Shown here: positions 24,393 to 32,638 of the stretch, one piece after another
Position numbering within the stretch: position 1 is the first letter of the stretch
Layout: each line of letters starts with the position of its first letter
Translations under genes and position numbers: made by a program
Notes under the pieces: model-generated
What the model was told of the DNA's origin: nothing
Database searches by the model: none
What the model saw: only the letters and a program-made list of their open reading frames with translations
NCBI GenBank assembly: GCA_023391425.1
Contig: JAEWAX010000037.1
Span: 62,001 to 126,000 of the forward strand
Direction of reading: 5' to 3'
Length of the DNA: 64,000 bases
Source of the DNA: Bacillota bacterium
GTDB taxonomy: Bacteria; Bacillota; Clostridia; Acetivibrionales; DSM-1351

Positions 24393-25151
24393 CTAGTACG
24401 CTAATATCTCATATCCCTTGTCAGTTACCAAAACCATGACTTCCCATTGTGCAGACATCTCTCCATCGGCAGTATACACGGTCCATTCGTTATTCTTGTC
24501 AACAAATATCTTATTTGTGCCTTTATTCACCATAGGCTCAATTGTAAATATCATTCCAGGAACCATTAACATGCCAGTCCCTTTTTTTGTTGTATACCCA
24601 ACCCACGGCTCCTCATGAAATTCCAGGCCTATTCCATGTCCACCTATTTCTCTCACAACTGAATATCCGTTTCTGAGGGCATGTTCATGTATTGCTTGGC
24701 CGACATCACCCAAGAATCCCCAAGGCTTTACTTCTTCCAGACCTAAATCAATACATTCTTTTACTACTTTAACTAACTTTTTATTTTCTTCACTCACATT
24801 AACAATATAAAACATTCTTGAAGAATCTGAAAAGTAACCATTATATATGGTAGATACATCAACACTAATAATGTCTCCATCCTGTAAAATATCTTGGTCT
24901 GATGGTACACCATGGCAAACTTGATTATTCACGGAAGTACAAACACTTTTAAGGAAACCATTATACCCTAACGTTGCTGGTATTCCACCCATTTCAATAG
25001 TCTTCTTATTAACAAGCTGGTCTATCTCTTCCGTAGTCAAACCCACTTTGATGTTTTCAGAAATATAATCCAAGACCGCAATATTTATTCTTGCGCTTTT
25101 TCGAATACCTTCTATCTGTTCTGGTGTTTTTATTAATTCTCTTGTAGGCAC
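24393..25151 (-). CDS. map: Methionine aminopeptidase, type I
   Basis: A 252-residue M24-family metallopeptidase that removes initiator methionine. Metal ligands can be seen in ISVDVSTIYNGYFSDSS (the Asp pair), GGHGIGLEFHEEP (His), IFTIEPMV (Glu) and SAQWEVMVLVTD (Glu). The substrate-side His is in NQVCHGVPSD. The start is GTG at 25151 with AAGGAAG upstream. It is not in the usual secY-adk-map ribosomal context, so it is probably an accessory second copy. No zinc-finger extension is present. Confidence 0.93.
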   Translation of the reverse strand: MPTRELIKTPEQIEGIRKSARINIAVLDYISENIKVGLTTEEIDQLVNKKTIEMGGIPATLGYNGFLKSVCTSVNNQVCHGVPSDQDILQDGDIISVDVSTIYNGYFSDSSRMFYIVNVSEENKKLVKVVKECIDLGLEEVKPWGFLGDVGQAIHEHALRNGYSVVREIGGHGIGLEFHEEPWVGYTTKKGTGMLMVPGMIFTIEPMVNKGTNKIFVDKNNEWTVYTADGEMSAQWEVMVLVTDKGYEILAY

Positions 25152-25273
25152 AATATGACTCTTCCTTCTGTATAATGCAATCTTTTCATCAAAATCTGAA
25201 TGACAAGCCTTATATTTCTTTAGGCTCCCGCACCAACATAAATCATTTCTGCTAATTTCCTTCTAAACACAGG

Positions 25274-25759
25274 TTAAAAATTTAATTTGTAAAGAGCATA
25301 TTCCCGTTCTGCAATTGTTTTCCTACCAACTTTAATAAAACCTAAACTCTCATATAGTTCATGTAGTTTTAGCCTATTCCAACCAGTATCAAGTCTTATA
25401 GTGTGTATTCCTCTCTTTTTACACTCTTCAATCGCCTGTTCAATCATTAATTTAGATACACCTAAGCCTGAATATTCTCTTCTTACACATAACTTATGTA
25501 TAAATCCAGACTCATCATGTTTTATTTCTGGCCAAAACAATTGATCATGCCATTGAAGAATCATACTAGAAATAACACTGTTTCCAACCTTACCTACATA
25601 AAAGTTTTCTTCTGTTAAGCCTTGCATTAATTCTTCCTTAGTTAAATCCTCTACTGTCCACATATTCTTTCCAGTAACTTCGCACCATTTAGCAACTTCT
25701 CGCAGGGTACTAATCGCATTATCGACCTCACCTTGACAGAAAACAAAATCTTTAAGCAT
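25274..25759 (-). CDS. GNAT-family N-acetyltransferase
   Basis: 161 residues with the GCN5-related signature CVRREYSGLGVSKLMIEQAI and the C-terminal RLDTGWNRLKLHELYESLGF. GGGAG lies before the ATG. It shows no close similarity to the two other acetyltransferases nearby. The substrate is unknown. Confidence 0.85.
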   Translation of the reverse strand: MLKDFVFCQGEVDNAISTLREVAKWCEVTGKNMWTVEDLTKEELMQGLTEENFYVGKVGNSVISSMILQWHDQLFWPEIKHDESGFIHKLCVRREYSGLGVSKLMIEQAIEECKKRGIHTIRLDTGWNRLKLHELYESLGFIKVGRKTIAEREYALYKLNF

Positions 25760-25778
25760 TCCTTTATCTCCCTAAATG

Positions 25779-25837
25779 CAAAACTGTTGTTACTATCCAA
25801 TTATATACTATAATTGGAAATCTAACAACAGCTTTAG
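25779..25837 (-). terminator. Long stem-loop between convergently spaced minus genes
   Basis: The outer stem pairs AAACTGTTGTTA (25781-25792) with TAACAACAGCTTT (25823-25835), and an inner stem pairs CCAATTAT with ATAATTGG. It lies just past the end of the gene at 25861-26367 and probably terminates or stabilises its transcript. Confidence 0.55.
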
Positions 25838-25860
25838 AACATTTGTTCTTGTTTGCAAAT

Positions 25861-26367
25861 TTATTTCTTACTAGCTTTACGAATCTCGCTCAGAACCATT
25901 TGTGATTGTGAAAATAATAAGTAAGCTTCTTTTGTTTTCTGTACATCATTAATATCTAAATCAAGCGAGAAAATCCCTGCCATTGTAAATAAATAAAAAG
26001 TATGATGATTTTCATCTGGTAAATTGTCAATACTATCAGCATGCTTCATAATAGGTACTGCTTGATGACTAGCAAGTAAAAATGATTCAACCACTTGCTT
26101 AACAGAATCATGTTGTCCAGCACCAATTATTCCACCTCCATTTGAGAAATAAAGGCTTGCTGTTCCATCAATAAAGCAAATGAGTGTTGCTGTATTGCCA
26201 GAACTTACTCCCATATCAACTACTGCTCCATAAACCTGATAATTATTCTCTGCCTTTATACCAAGTTGTTCAGGAGTATAATTAAAAGCTAGTTTACGCA
26301 TAGTAGCATAAGTATTCTTTTCATTTTGTGGAGCTAAATCATCTTTGTCTTTTATTAATCTATACAC
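25861..26367 (-). CDS. Hypothetical protein
   Basis: A 168-residue soluble protein, apparently alpha/beta, with a central strand-rich part (GAVVDMGVSSGNTATLICFI, then a GGGIIGAGQH turn). The C-terminal half is helical and ends in a basic tail. The start is GTG at 26367, behind AAAGGGG. I do not recognise a named family. It reads like a conserved hypothetical of Firmicutes. It lies downstream of the HAD hydrolase gene in the same orientation. Confidence 0.6.
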   Translation of the reverse strand: MYRLIKDKDDLAPQNEKNTYATMRKLAFNYTPEQLGIKAENNYQVYGAVVDMGVSSGNTATLICFIDGTASLYFSNGGGIIGAGQHDSVKQVVESFLLASHQAVPIMKHADSIDNLPDENHHTFYLFTMAGIFSLDLDINDVQKTKEAYLLFSQSQMVLSEIRKASKK

Positions 26368-26421
26368 GTCAAAAACCCCTTTGTTCTAATAATCATCTTC
26401 AGTTACTATTATATCCATTAC

Positions 26422-27030
26422 CTAAATCATTTCTAACTCTCTTAATTTTACTTTTACGTCTTCTAACCCAACTACCTTTATTGCATTCATTCCTGCTTGT
26501 TTTGCAGCATCAACATTTATTTGATTATCATCTAAGAAGAGAATCTTGTCAGCTTCACAGTTTAGTGACTTTATAACGTTCAAATATGCATCTTCATCAG
26601 GCTTCATAAACCCTGTCTTGTGAGAAGGGAAACACAGAGGAATTAGGCTTTCAATACAATTTTCATTACACAATCTATCCCAATGCAGTTCATTTGTATT
26701 GGATAAACATGCCAGAGAGTAATTCTTTGAGAGCTGTTGTAAAAGTTCTTCTGTACCTGAATACAAACCGCTTGTGAAATAGACAAATTCCTTTATGAAT
26801 TCTTCAGGACTAATAGAAAATTTAAATTCACTTACCATCTCTTGCGCAAATTCAGAAGCACTTTTCTTTCCCATTTCAAAATTCCTTACCGCTGAGGAAT
26901 ATAGCCACATTCTACTCATTTCATCTTTATCCACGCGCCAGTCCATCCATTCAAGAACCTTAGGTACTCCTACAAGGTCAACTAAAACACCACCCAAATC
27001 AAATAATATGTATTTAATTTTTCCTTTCAT
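26422..27030 (-). CDS. HAD-superfamily hydrolase, subfamily IA
   Basis: About 202 residues. Motif I is FDLGGVLVDLVG: the first Asp is the nucleophile and Gly-Gly replaces the usual Asp-Gly, as in the YihX-like group. Motif II is CLSNTNELH. The conserved Lys is in HKTGFMKPDEDAY, and motif IV is FLDDNQINVDAAKQAG. It is likely a small phosphatase or sugar-phosphate phosphatase. The second ATG (27030) fits the GGAGG site better than 27033. Confidence 0.88.
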   Translation of the reverse strand: MKGKIKYILFDLGGVLVDLVGVPKVLEWMDWRVDKDEMSRMWLYSSAVRNFEMGKKSASEFAQEMVSEFKFSISPEEFIKEFVYFTSGLYSGTEELLQQLSKNYSLACLSNTNELHWDRLCNENCIESLIPLCFPSHKTGFMKPDEDAYLNVIKSLNCEADKILFLDDNQINVDAAKQAGMNAIKVVGLEDVKVKLRELEMI

Positions 27031-27102
27031 CATTTCCTCCTTATAATCTCTGTCATTTACTCGTATAATATCTATTATGTATTAAAAAAACTATCAAGCT
27101 CC

Positions 27103-27564
27103 TTATGTAGAAGCAATTGATGAAATAAAATCGTTTAAAATAGTTTTGATTGGTGCTACAATATTTTCTGGCAATTCATTAATTGTAAAAAAACGTGCAT
27201 CCATTCCTTCATCAGGGTTAACCTCTATTATTCCTGTAAACTCTCGACATACATATGTGACTGTAACATTATAAACTTCATCTCCATTAGGAAATATAAT
27301 ATGCTGGTTTTCACCAGAGTACACATTAAATAGCTTTAAATTGTTACAATGTAATCCAATTTCTTCTAACACTTCTCTTCTTGCAGTATCCTCTGTAGAT
27401 TCCCCTATCTCACAAAAGCCACCAGGTAAACCCCACATATTCATTTGATTTCTAAGGTGTAATAAAATTCTATTATTTTCATCAATCAATATAACATTTG
27501 CACCAGCTAATATTAATGGTCTGCTTCCTACTAAGTCTCTTATTTGTTTCCAATAGTCCTCCAT
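27103..27564 (-). CDS. Nudix hydrolase
   Basis: The full Nudix box is present (G-x5-E-x7-R-E-x2-E-E-x-G, with REVLEEIGL), flanked by MWGLPGGFCEIGE. About 153 residues from the preferred ATG at 27564; the frame is open to 27585. Such enzymes remove damaged or excess nucleoside diphosphate derivatives. The N-terminal segment EDYWKQIRDLVGSRPLIL is typical of a Firmicute group acting on NDP-type substrates. The exact substrate is unknown. Confidence 0.9.
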   Translation of the reverse strand: MEDYWKQIRDLVGSRPLILAGANVILIDENNRILLHLRNQMNMWGLPGGFCEIGESTEDTARREVLEEIGLHCNNLKLFNVYSGENQHIIFPNGDEVYNVTVTYVCREFTGIIEVNPDEGMDARFFTINELPENIVAPIKTILNDFISSIAST

Positions 27565-27648
27565 ATAACATCGGATTCCTTTCATATACCTTGATGTCCA
27601 TCCGCATTGCTAGACATGACCTTTTTCATTAATATATAATCAAAAATC

Positions 27649-27712
27649 AAGACACCTCCTCCGCCATGAACTGTTACTATTATACATAAGGAAAAAGGTG
27701 TCTTATTTTTTT
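27649..27712. terminator. Possible terminator with long loop
   Basis: A 9-bp inverted repeat, AAGACACCT (27649-27657) and AGGTGTCTT (27696-27704), is followed by T7 on the plus strand and is T-rich on the other. The loop is 38 bases, long for a terminator, so this is tentative. It lies between the Nudix and phospholipase-like genes. Confidence 0.45.
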
Positions 27713-27732
27713 ACCATTCACTAATTTGCTTT

Positions 27733-28461
27733 TTAAATCTGGCTGCAAATGCCATTTTCACTTTCTTGTACATCCTTATAAAACATCATAAACAAACCAG
27801 CTGTACTTCTCTGAGCTAAAGGAATAGTATTTTTACTTAATGTGTAATATCTCTGCTCATCGTCACTAATATGGCTCAATCTATTATTTGTCTTAATAGC
27901 ACATTCTGCATTGTGTCTTATAAATTCATCAACACTGCCCAAATAGCAGCCTTTATCTCTTACCAAGTACTCAGGACAATCGAAGAATGTATCTTTTACA
28001 AACTTCTCATACTTATGGTGTTCTTTCAAAAGCTTTACATTAGCATGTTGTGGCACAGTCATATCCTGTACTAAATGAGCAGCAGCACCCAAGAAAAACA
28101 TTGCCCTCTTGATGTCTCCTAAATTCCAATAGCCAATTGCGAATGTGTAATAATTCTTAGCTAATGTACAAGCGTTTGTATTTCCATACAATCCCTTATC
28201 CTTAATAGGATTGTAAAAATGTCCTGAGCTTTTAAAATCCTGATCTGCCCACACAACTCCTAAGTTTAACTCTGCAATATAATATGAGAATAAATTGTAT
28301 TGTTCAATATTATTATCATTTTTTAAAATTATCAGGGCTTGATTATTTATAGCCTTGTGTACAAAGCATTCCGTTGTAATAATAGCCTTTTTTAAAGGAT
28401 TTATCGCTTTCATAGTATATTTAAACAGTTTTCCATATGAGTACTCAACAATTTTGGGCAA
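27733..28461 (-). CDS. Zinc-dependent phospholipase C-family protein
   Basis: 242 residues with the zinc-ligand pattern of the alpha-toxin/PlcB catalytic fold: an early His (TTECFVHKAINNQ), DQDFKSSGHFYNP, the core AAAHLVQDMTVPQHANVK, and HHKYEKFV. Known members hydrolyse phosphatidylcholine or related lipids outside the cell. This copy has no signal peptide and no N-terminal Trp, so it may be cytoplasmic or released in another way, for example from spores or after lysis. The start is TTG behind GAGGGGG. There is no C-terminal C2-like domain. Confidence 0.82.
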   Translation of the reverse strand: MPKIVEYSYGKLFKYTMKAINPLKKAIITTECFVHKAINNQALIILKNDNNIEQYNLFSYYIAELNLGVVWADQDFKSSGHFYNPIKDKGLYGNTNACTLAKNYYTFAIGYWNLGDIKRAMFFLGAAAHLVQDMTVPQHANVKLLKEHHKYEKFVKDTFFDCPEYLVRDKGCYLGSVDEFIRHNAECAIKTNNRLSHISDDEQRYYTLSKNTIPLAQRSTAGLFMMFYKDVQESENGICSQI

Positions 28462-28683
28462 AACGGGAACCCCCTCTAGTCAAATAATTAATGCATATAA
28501 ATATATGTCTTCTCCTAATATTATAACCCCTCAAAACTTAAATAGAATAGCTCAAAAGCAACGTTTACAATGCGTTAACAAAGTATTCATATTTTACATT
28601 TTGCCATTCAATTTAAATAAATAACTGTTCCTATATTTCTATTATCTATTAAATTAAAGAATAATGCATTGTTGAATATAGAT

Positions 28684-28755
28684 AAAAAAAGAGCTATAAT
28701 TCAGTTAGATTATAGCTAGATATATTGATAGCGGTCAGTAATCCGCTGTAGGGGG
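28684..28755 (+). promoter_or_regulatory. Two hairpins in the patatin gene leader
   Basis: The 306-bp gap before the patatin gene is AT-rich. Near its end are two hairpins: AGCTATAAT/ATTATAGCT (from about 28692) and AGCGG/CCGCT (near 28731-28748), the latter ending against the GGGGG ribosome site. They could modulate translation or mark an upstream processing site. There is no match to a known riboswitch. Confidence 0.4.
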
Positions 28756-28767
28756 TTGTATTTAATA

Positions 28768-29658
28768 ATGTCCAGGGTTAGTTTAGTATTAGAAGGTGGT
28801 GGCATGAGGGGTTTGTACACTGCCGGAGTATTAGATTATTTTTTGGAAAAAGGTTTAATTTTTGAGGATATTATTGGTGTATCTGCTGGAGCCTGTAATT
28901 CGGTTTCATATATTTCTGAGCAACATGGACGTAATTTGGAAATCAATGTTGGTTATTGCAAAGACAAAAGATATGTAAGCCTATTGGGCCTGCTAACAAG
29001 AGGTTCAATTTTTAACATGGATTTTTTATTTGATGATATACCAAATAAGCTTATACCTTTTGATTATGATAAATTTAAAGCATCAAAATGTAGGTTAATT
29101 GCAGTATCTACCGACTGTGAAACTGGGAAAAGTGTTTATGCTCAAATAAATGATATGAAAGTAGATAGCGTATATGTTAGAGCTTCTAGTTCAATTCCTG
29201 TTGTTTCACCAATAGTTGAAGTCGATGGTAGGAAACTTGTGGATGGTGGTCCCTCCGACTCAATTCCAATTCATTATTCCCTAAATAGTGGCTTTGATAA
29301 ACACATAATTGTGCTTACTCGGCATCAAGGATATCTAAAGAAAAAGAACAAGTTATACCCATTATGCAAATTGATATTAAAAAAATATCCAAACCTTGTA
29401 GATACTATGAAATATAGGCACGTACATTATAATGATAGTCTCAAGCTTGCGCAGCAATTGGAAAAAGAAAATAAAGCAATTATAATTAGGCCAAAAAATC
29501 CAATTGAGGTTTCAAGGTTTGAAAAAAATCCCGAAAACTTAAAGCAATTGTATAATAAAGGGTATGAAGATGCCAAAGAAAAATACGAAGCCATAGTCAA
29601 GCTATGTAAGGACTGTGAAAATGTTAGGATAGACAAAGTAGCATCCGAATCGTGTTAG
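28768..29658 (+). CDS. Patatin-like phospholipase
   Basis: 296 residues of the RssA/YchK-like patatin family. The oxyanion motif is LEGGGMRGLYTAGVL, the nucleophile elbow GVSAGACNS, and the catalytic Asp is in VDGGPSDSIP. The enzyme is a Ser-Asp dyad lipid acyl hydrolase, probably acting on the inner leaflet. I use ATG 28768; the upstream in-frame TTG directly abuts the GGGGG ribosome site and is unlikely. The last 18 bp of the gene are nearly repeated 66 bp downstream in the end of the convergent peptidase gene. Confidence 0.9.
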   Translation: MSRVSLVLEGGGMRGLYTAGVLDYFLEKGLIFEDIIGVSAGACNSVSYISEQHGRNLEINVGYCKDKRYVSLLGLLTRGSIFNMDFLFDDIPNKLIPFDYDKFKASKCRLIAVSTDCETGKSVYAQINDMKVDSVYVRASSSIPVVSPIVEVDGRKLVDGGPSDSIPIHYSLNSGFDKHIIVLTRHQGYLKKKNKLYPLCKLILKKYPNLVDTMKYRHVHYNDSLKLAQQLEKENKAIIIRPKNPIEVSRFEKNPENLKQLYNKGYEDAKEKYEAIVKLCKDCENVRIDKVASESC

Positions 29659-29716
29659 CAATAGTTCCAGCGTTGCTAGTATCTGAGTATCAGAATAAAC
29701 AAAGTAGCATCTGAAT
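29633..29716. repeat. Direct repeat spanning two convergent 3' ends
   Basis: An 18-bp sequence, ACAAAGTAGCATCYGAAT, occurs at 29633-29650 (last codons of the patatin gene) and at 29699-29716 (last codons of the prepilin peptidase gene, read on the other strand). There is one difference. A small hairpin (TAGCAA/TTGCTA, 29656-29679) lies between. This looks like a local duplication. Confidence 0.7.
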
Positions 29717-30196
29717 ACATACTCCCAAAGCAATAGCAGGAGAAAGCCTTATAGTATGTTTTGTACTATTATTTTGAAAATACGATATATCCGAAGTGAG
29801 AAAGCACATTTTCATGTCTAGATAAAAGGCAAAAAAGGTGCTTTTTACTTCTGCCCTTCTTGCTAAACTTACAAAAGCAAATATTCCTGCAATAATAAAT
29901 GAGTAGGCCATAACATACAATAGGCATTTCCATCCCACAACAGCTCCAATGGCACTAAACAGCTTTATGTCACCAGCCCCAATAAGACTTGCATAAAATA
30001 AAATTCCTAAAAGCAATACTGGTATAACAATTCCTATTATACTGGTTTTCAAACCTGTGAGCCCATAAAGATACGCATTTATTGCCATGCCTAATAAAGC
30101 CGCAGTGAGTACAAACATATTTCGTATTTTAGAAGCTTTTAAATCGCTAATTACTGAGAGAAGGAGCAAGAAAAGTAATACTATATAGGTAATCAT
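29690..30196 (-). CDS. Prepilin peptidase (A24 family), TadV/CpaA-like, second copy
   Basis: A 168-residue membrane protein with about five hydrophobic segments and both catalytic aspartates: SDLKASKIRN and the GxGD motif in GAGDIKLFSAIGA. It lacks the methylase domain of PilD, as TadV proteins do. It cleaves the leader of type IVb prepilins and pseudopilins. It is the last gene of the Tad locus. Its ATG overlaps the FHA gene stop by 4 bp (ATGA), so the two are translationally coupled. Confidence 0.9.
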   Translation of the reverse strand: MITYIVLLFLLLLSVISDLKASKIRNMFVLTAALLGMAINAYLYGLTGLKTSIIGIVIPVLLLGILFYASLIGAGDIKLFSAIGAVVGWKCLLYVMAYSFIIAGIFAFVSLARRAEVKSTFFAFYLDMKMCFLTSDISYFQNNSTKHTIRLSPAIALGVCIQMLLCLF

Positions 30197-31950
30197 AGTA
30201 GCCTCCGTAAAAATATGAATTCCTTATTTGCAAATCTCAATAAGTCGTTACTGTCAATTTTGTTTTTGGTATTTGGAACTATTCTATTATCATTTATGAA
30301 AGTACCATTTCTTGAGTTACAATCCATAACGAAATAGTCCTCTCCCTCTTGTAAAATTTCAGCATGAATTTTACCTATAGCACTACTATTAATTACAAAA
30401 TCAACAAAGTTCTCCATTCTACCTATAAGAATACTATTTTTGTTTATTTCAATAACTTCTTCCCCATCTTTCTCTTTTAAATAAGGTTTCTCTGGTAGTT
30501 TAGGTCTTTTTATTATTACTGTCTCTCCATTATAATTTTCATTGACAATTGGCATGTGATTTTCTTGATTATAATTTGAATTATTGAGAAATTCAGCATC
30601 ACTAGGCTTTACTTTATTTTTCATCATATCATTTATAAACCGTAAGGGCGTGTAGTTAGCAGTTTCATCTGTTTTATTTCTTTTCTCATTAATCATTCTA
30701 ATAACAAAAACATCAACTAATAAAAAAATTATAAAAAGTATAATTCCTGTTTTCATAGGGTTATCTGACATTTTAACAAAGCTGCTATTTACTATAAGAA
30801 TATAAGTTATTAAAAGAAATGCTTGAAATAATATTATAGTAAACAAAAGCATTTTAATTTTTGGGTTCTGTTTACCACTTTCAGTTTTATGTTCTGATAC
30901 AAAATCTTTAGTTTTCATATCTGAAATGGGATCATTATGCTTTTGATTTTCTATATTTTGATAGTTTGGAATTTTGAAATTTCCTTTTGTTATTGCGGCT
31001 TTATCTTCATTTATCTTATCTACTTTGAATGCACTTGTTCTGACTTTATCCTGTACTGTTTTGACTTTATCTGGTTTAGCTTTTTCTACTTTAAACATAC
31101 TTATTACGGAGTTATCTTGTTTTGTTATGGCATCCTTTGTTTTATCCACTTTTGATTTTTCTGCTTTTGTTTTATCAACTTTTGTTTTATTTGATTTGAA
31201 CTTGCTTGTTTCAAGCATATCTATGTTGAACATATTATTTTTCTTAAGCACTGAGTTTAACTGCAGAACTTTCCCATTTTCTAACTCATCTCTTTTATGT
31301 AAAAATTCCTTATCTTCAGTATTGTTACTAGAATCCATTGTCCAACTATTCGCAGGCTGATTTTTTATTTCTTCTCCCAAAAGCCTTTCAATAATCGACT
31401 TCAAACAACTTAGGCTGAAATTATCATTTTTAATAACTTCAATTATCTTTTGAATATAATTGTCGCTATATTCGTCTTGAAATTTCACCAATTTAAAAAT
31501 AAGTTTTATAAAAAAGTCTTTGATATCATTTTCACGATTTAGAAAAGGTAAATAAACAAAATATATATCTATGCTTTCAGGTTCAACATAAATAAAATTC
31601 TCGTCCAACACAATATTATTTTCATAAAGCAAATAATTTTTGAGTTGATATATGTTATTAATTATATTAAGTATAGTTATTAGAAATTCATCACGTGAAA
31701 AACGCTTTCTAGAAATAAAGCTAGCCAGCGTACATTTCGATGTAACATTATAAAAACAGTTAACATTCTCTTTTATGTAATTTACATTGAATTCTAACAA
31801 GCCATTTAGTTTGTTATTTAATAACATCTGTACTTGATAATTTATTAAAGTATTATTAATACCTGTTTTTAGAACTAAATAGTTTGTAGTTGAATCGTTC
31901 TCGTATGATACATTAAAATCATTTTCAAAATTTTGTACCAATTTAATCAC
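30193..31950 (-). CDS. FHA-domain protein with DUF6382-like N-terminus (Tad-associated)
   Basis: 585 residues. An N-terminal cytoplasmic domain (about 1-190) resembles DUF6382. A low-complexity Lys/Asp linker follows (about 240-320) with repeats such as KVDKTK and KAEKSK. Next come two membrane segments (about 365-420) and a C-terminal FHA domain (about 500-580) with SILIGRMENFVDFVI, GKIHAEI and CNSRNGTFIN. FHA domains bind phosphothreonine, so the pilus may be under Ser/Thr kinase control, although no kinase is encoded nearby. It is coupled to the prepilin peptidase gene downstream. Confidence 0.82.
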   Translation of the reverse strand: MIKLVQNFENDFNVSYENDSTTNYLVLKTGINNTLINYQVQMLLNNKLNGLLEFNVNYIKENVNCFYNVTSKCTLASFISRKRFSRDEFLITILNIINNIYQLKNYLLYENNIVLDENFIYVEPESIDIYFVYLPFLNRENDIKDFFIKLIFKLVKFQDEYSDNYIQKIIEVIKNDNFSLSCLKSIIERLLGEEIKNQPANSWTMDSSNNTEDKEFLHKRDELENGKVLQLNSVLKKNNMFNIDMLETSKFKSNKTKVDKTKAEKSKVDKTKDAITKQDNSVISMFKVEKAKPDKVKTVQDKVRTSAFKVDKINEDKAAITKGNFKIPNYQNIENQKHNDPISDMKTKDFVSEHKTESGKQNPKIKMLLFTIILFQAFLLITYILIVNSSFVKMSDNPMKTGIILFIIFLLVDVFVIRMINEKRNKTDETANYTPLRFINDMMKNKVKPSDAEFLNNSNYNQENHMPIVNENYNGETVIIKRPKLPEKPYLKEKDGEEVIEINKNSILIGRMENFVDFVINSSAIGKIHAEILQEGEDYFVMDCNSRNGTFINDNRIVPNTKNKIDSNDLLRFANKEFIFLRRLL

Positions 31951-31960
31951 CTCTCAATTA

Positions 31961-32638
31961 TCATCGTATACTAGTTAACTCACAAATTATTGTTGCTAAC
32001 AATACAAATGGTGCAAAAGGAATTTCTGTTTTCCTATCCCCTTTTTTTGTGAAGACCAAGAATAATGAATATAACCCTGTTAATACTATTGAAATAAATA
32101 AAATACTAAAAAAGTTATTAATTCCAGCATAAAATCCTGTTGCAGTCATCAGTGCTAAATCCCCTTCTCCTACTTGCCTTTTTGAAATTAATATCAGCAA
32201 CTTCATAAGTGCAAATGCAGTAACTCCTCCAAATAAACAAATTATTAAGGCATTAGATTTATTGAAAACAATAAAAATTAATAACCCAATTATTGATCCA
32301 GAAATAATTAATTTTAAGGGAATAGTTTTGTTATACAAGTCATTTATTGAAGCTATTAATTGCATTGTTAATAAAAGAAATGTGGTAATAAAAACTATTC
32401 CAAGCCCTGTATAATATAGCAAAAGTATATTAACTACTGCCCATGTAATAAAACAAAATATCATTGGTATGGCATTCTTTTTTATCGTTTCTTTATCTAT
32501 GCCGTTAATGGTTTTATTGATTTTACTGAATTCATTGATCTTATTGATTTTACTGATTGCATTGATTTTCTTGATTTTACTGATTTGATTGGTTATATTA
32601 ATTTTACTTATTTTAGTCAATTTAATCTCCTGTATCAT
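31961..32638 (-). CDS. Prepilin peptidase (A24 family) with repetitive N-terminal extension
   Basis: 225 residues. After an unusual N-terminal extension of about 50 residues built from K-I-N-K-I/S-K-I repeats comes a membrane domain with the two A24 aspartates, SINDLYNKTIP and VGEGDLALM. In the GxGD-x-K motif the usual Lys is Ala. The extension is encoded by degenerate TTGATTTTACTGA-like DNA repeats (about 32500-32610). It may have arisen by slippage and is not seen in the other copy. The gene overlaps its upstream neighbour by 4 bp. It probably processes Flp1 and/or the TadE-type pseudopilins. Confidence 0.85.
   Translation of the reverse strand: MIQEIKLTKISKINITNQISKIKKINAISKINKINEFSKINKTINGIDKETIKKNAIPMIFCFITWAVVNILLLYYTGLGIVFITTFLLLTMQLIASINDLYNKTIPLKLIISGSIIGLLIFIVFNKSNALIICLFGGVTAFALMKLLILISKRQVGEGDLALMTATGFYAGINNFFSILFISIVLTGLYSLFLVFTKKGDRKTEIPFAPFVLLATIICELTSIR

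Noticed and set aside
30974..31360. Plus-strand open frame of 128 codons
   Set aside because: It is a shadow of the Lys/Asp-rich linker of the FHA protein gene; the repeats make the opposite strand open.
32500..32610. CRISPR-like array
   Set aside because: The repeats are short, degenerate, without unique spacers, and lie inside a coding frame.
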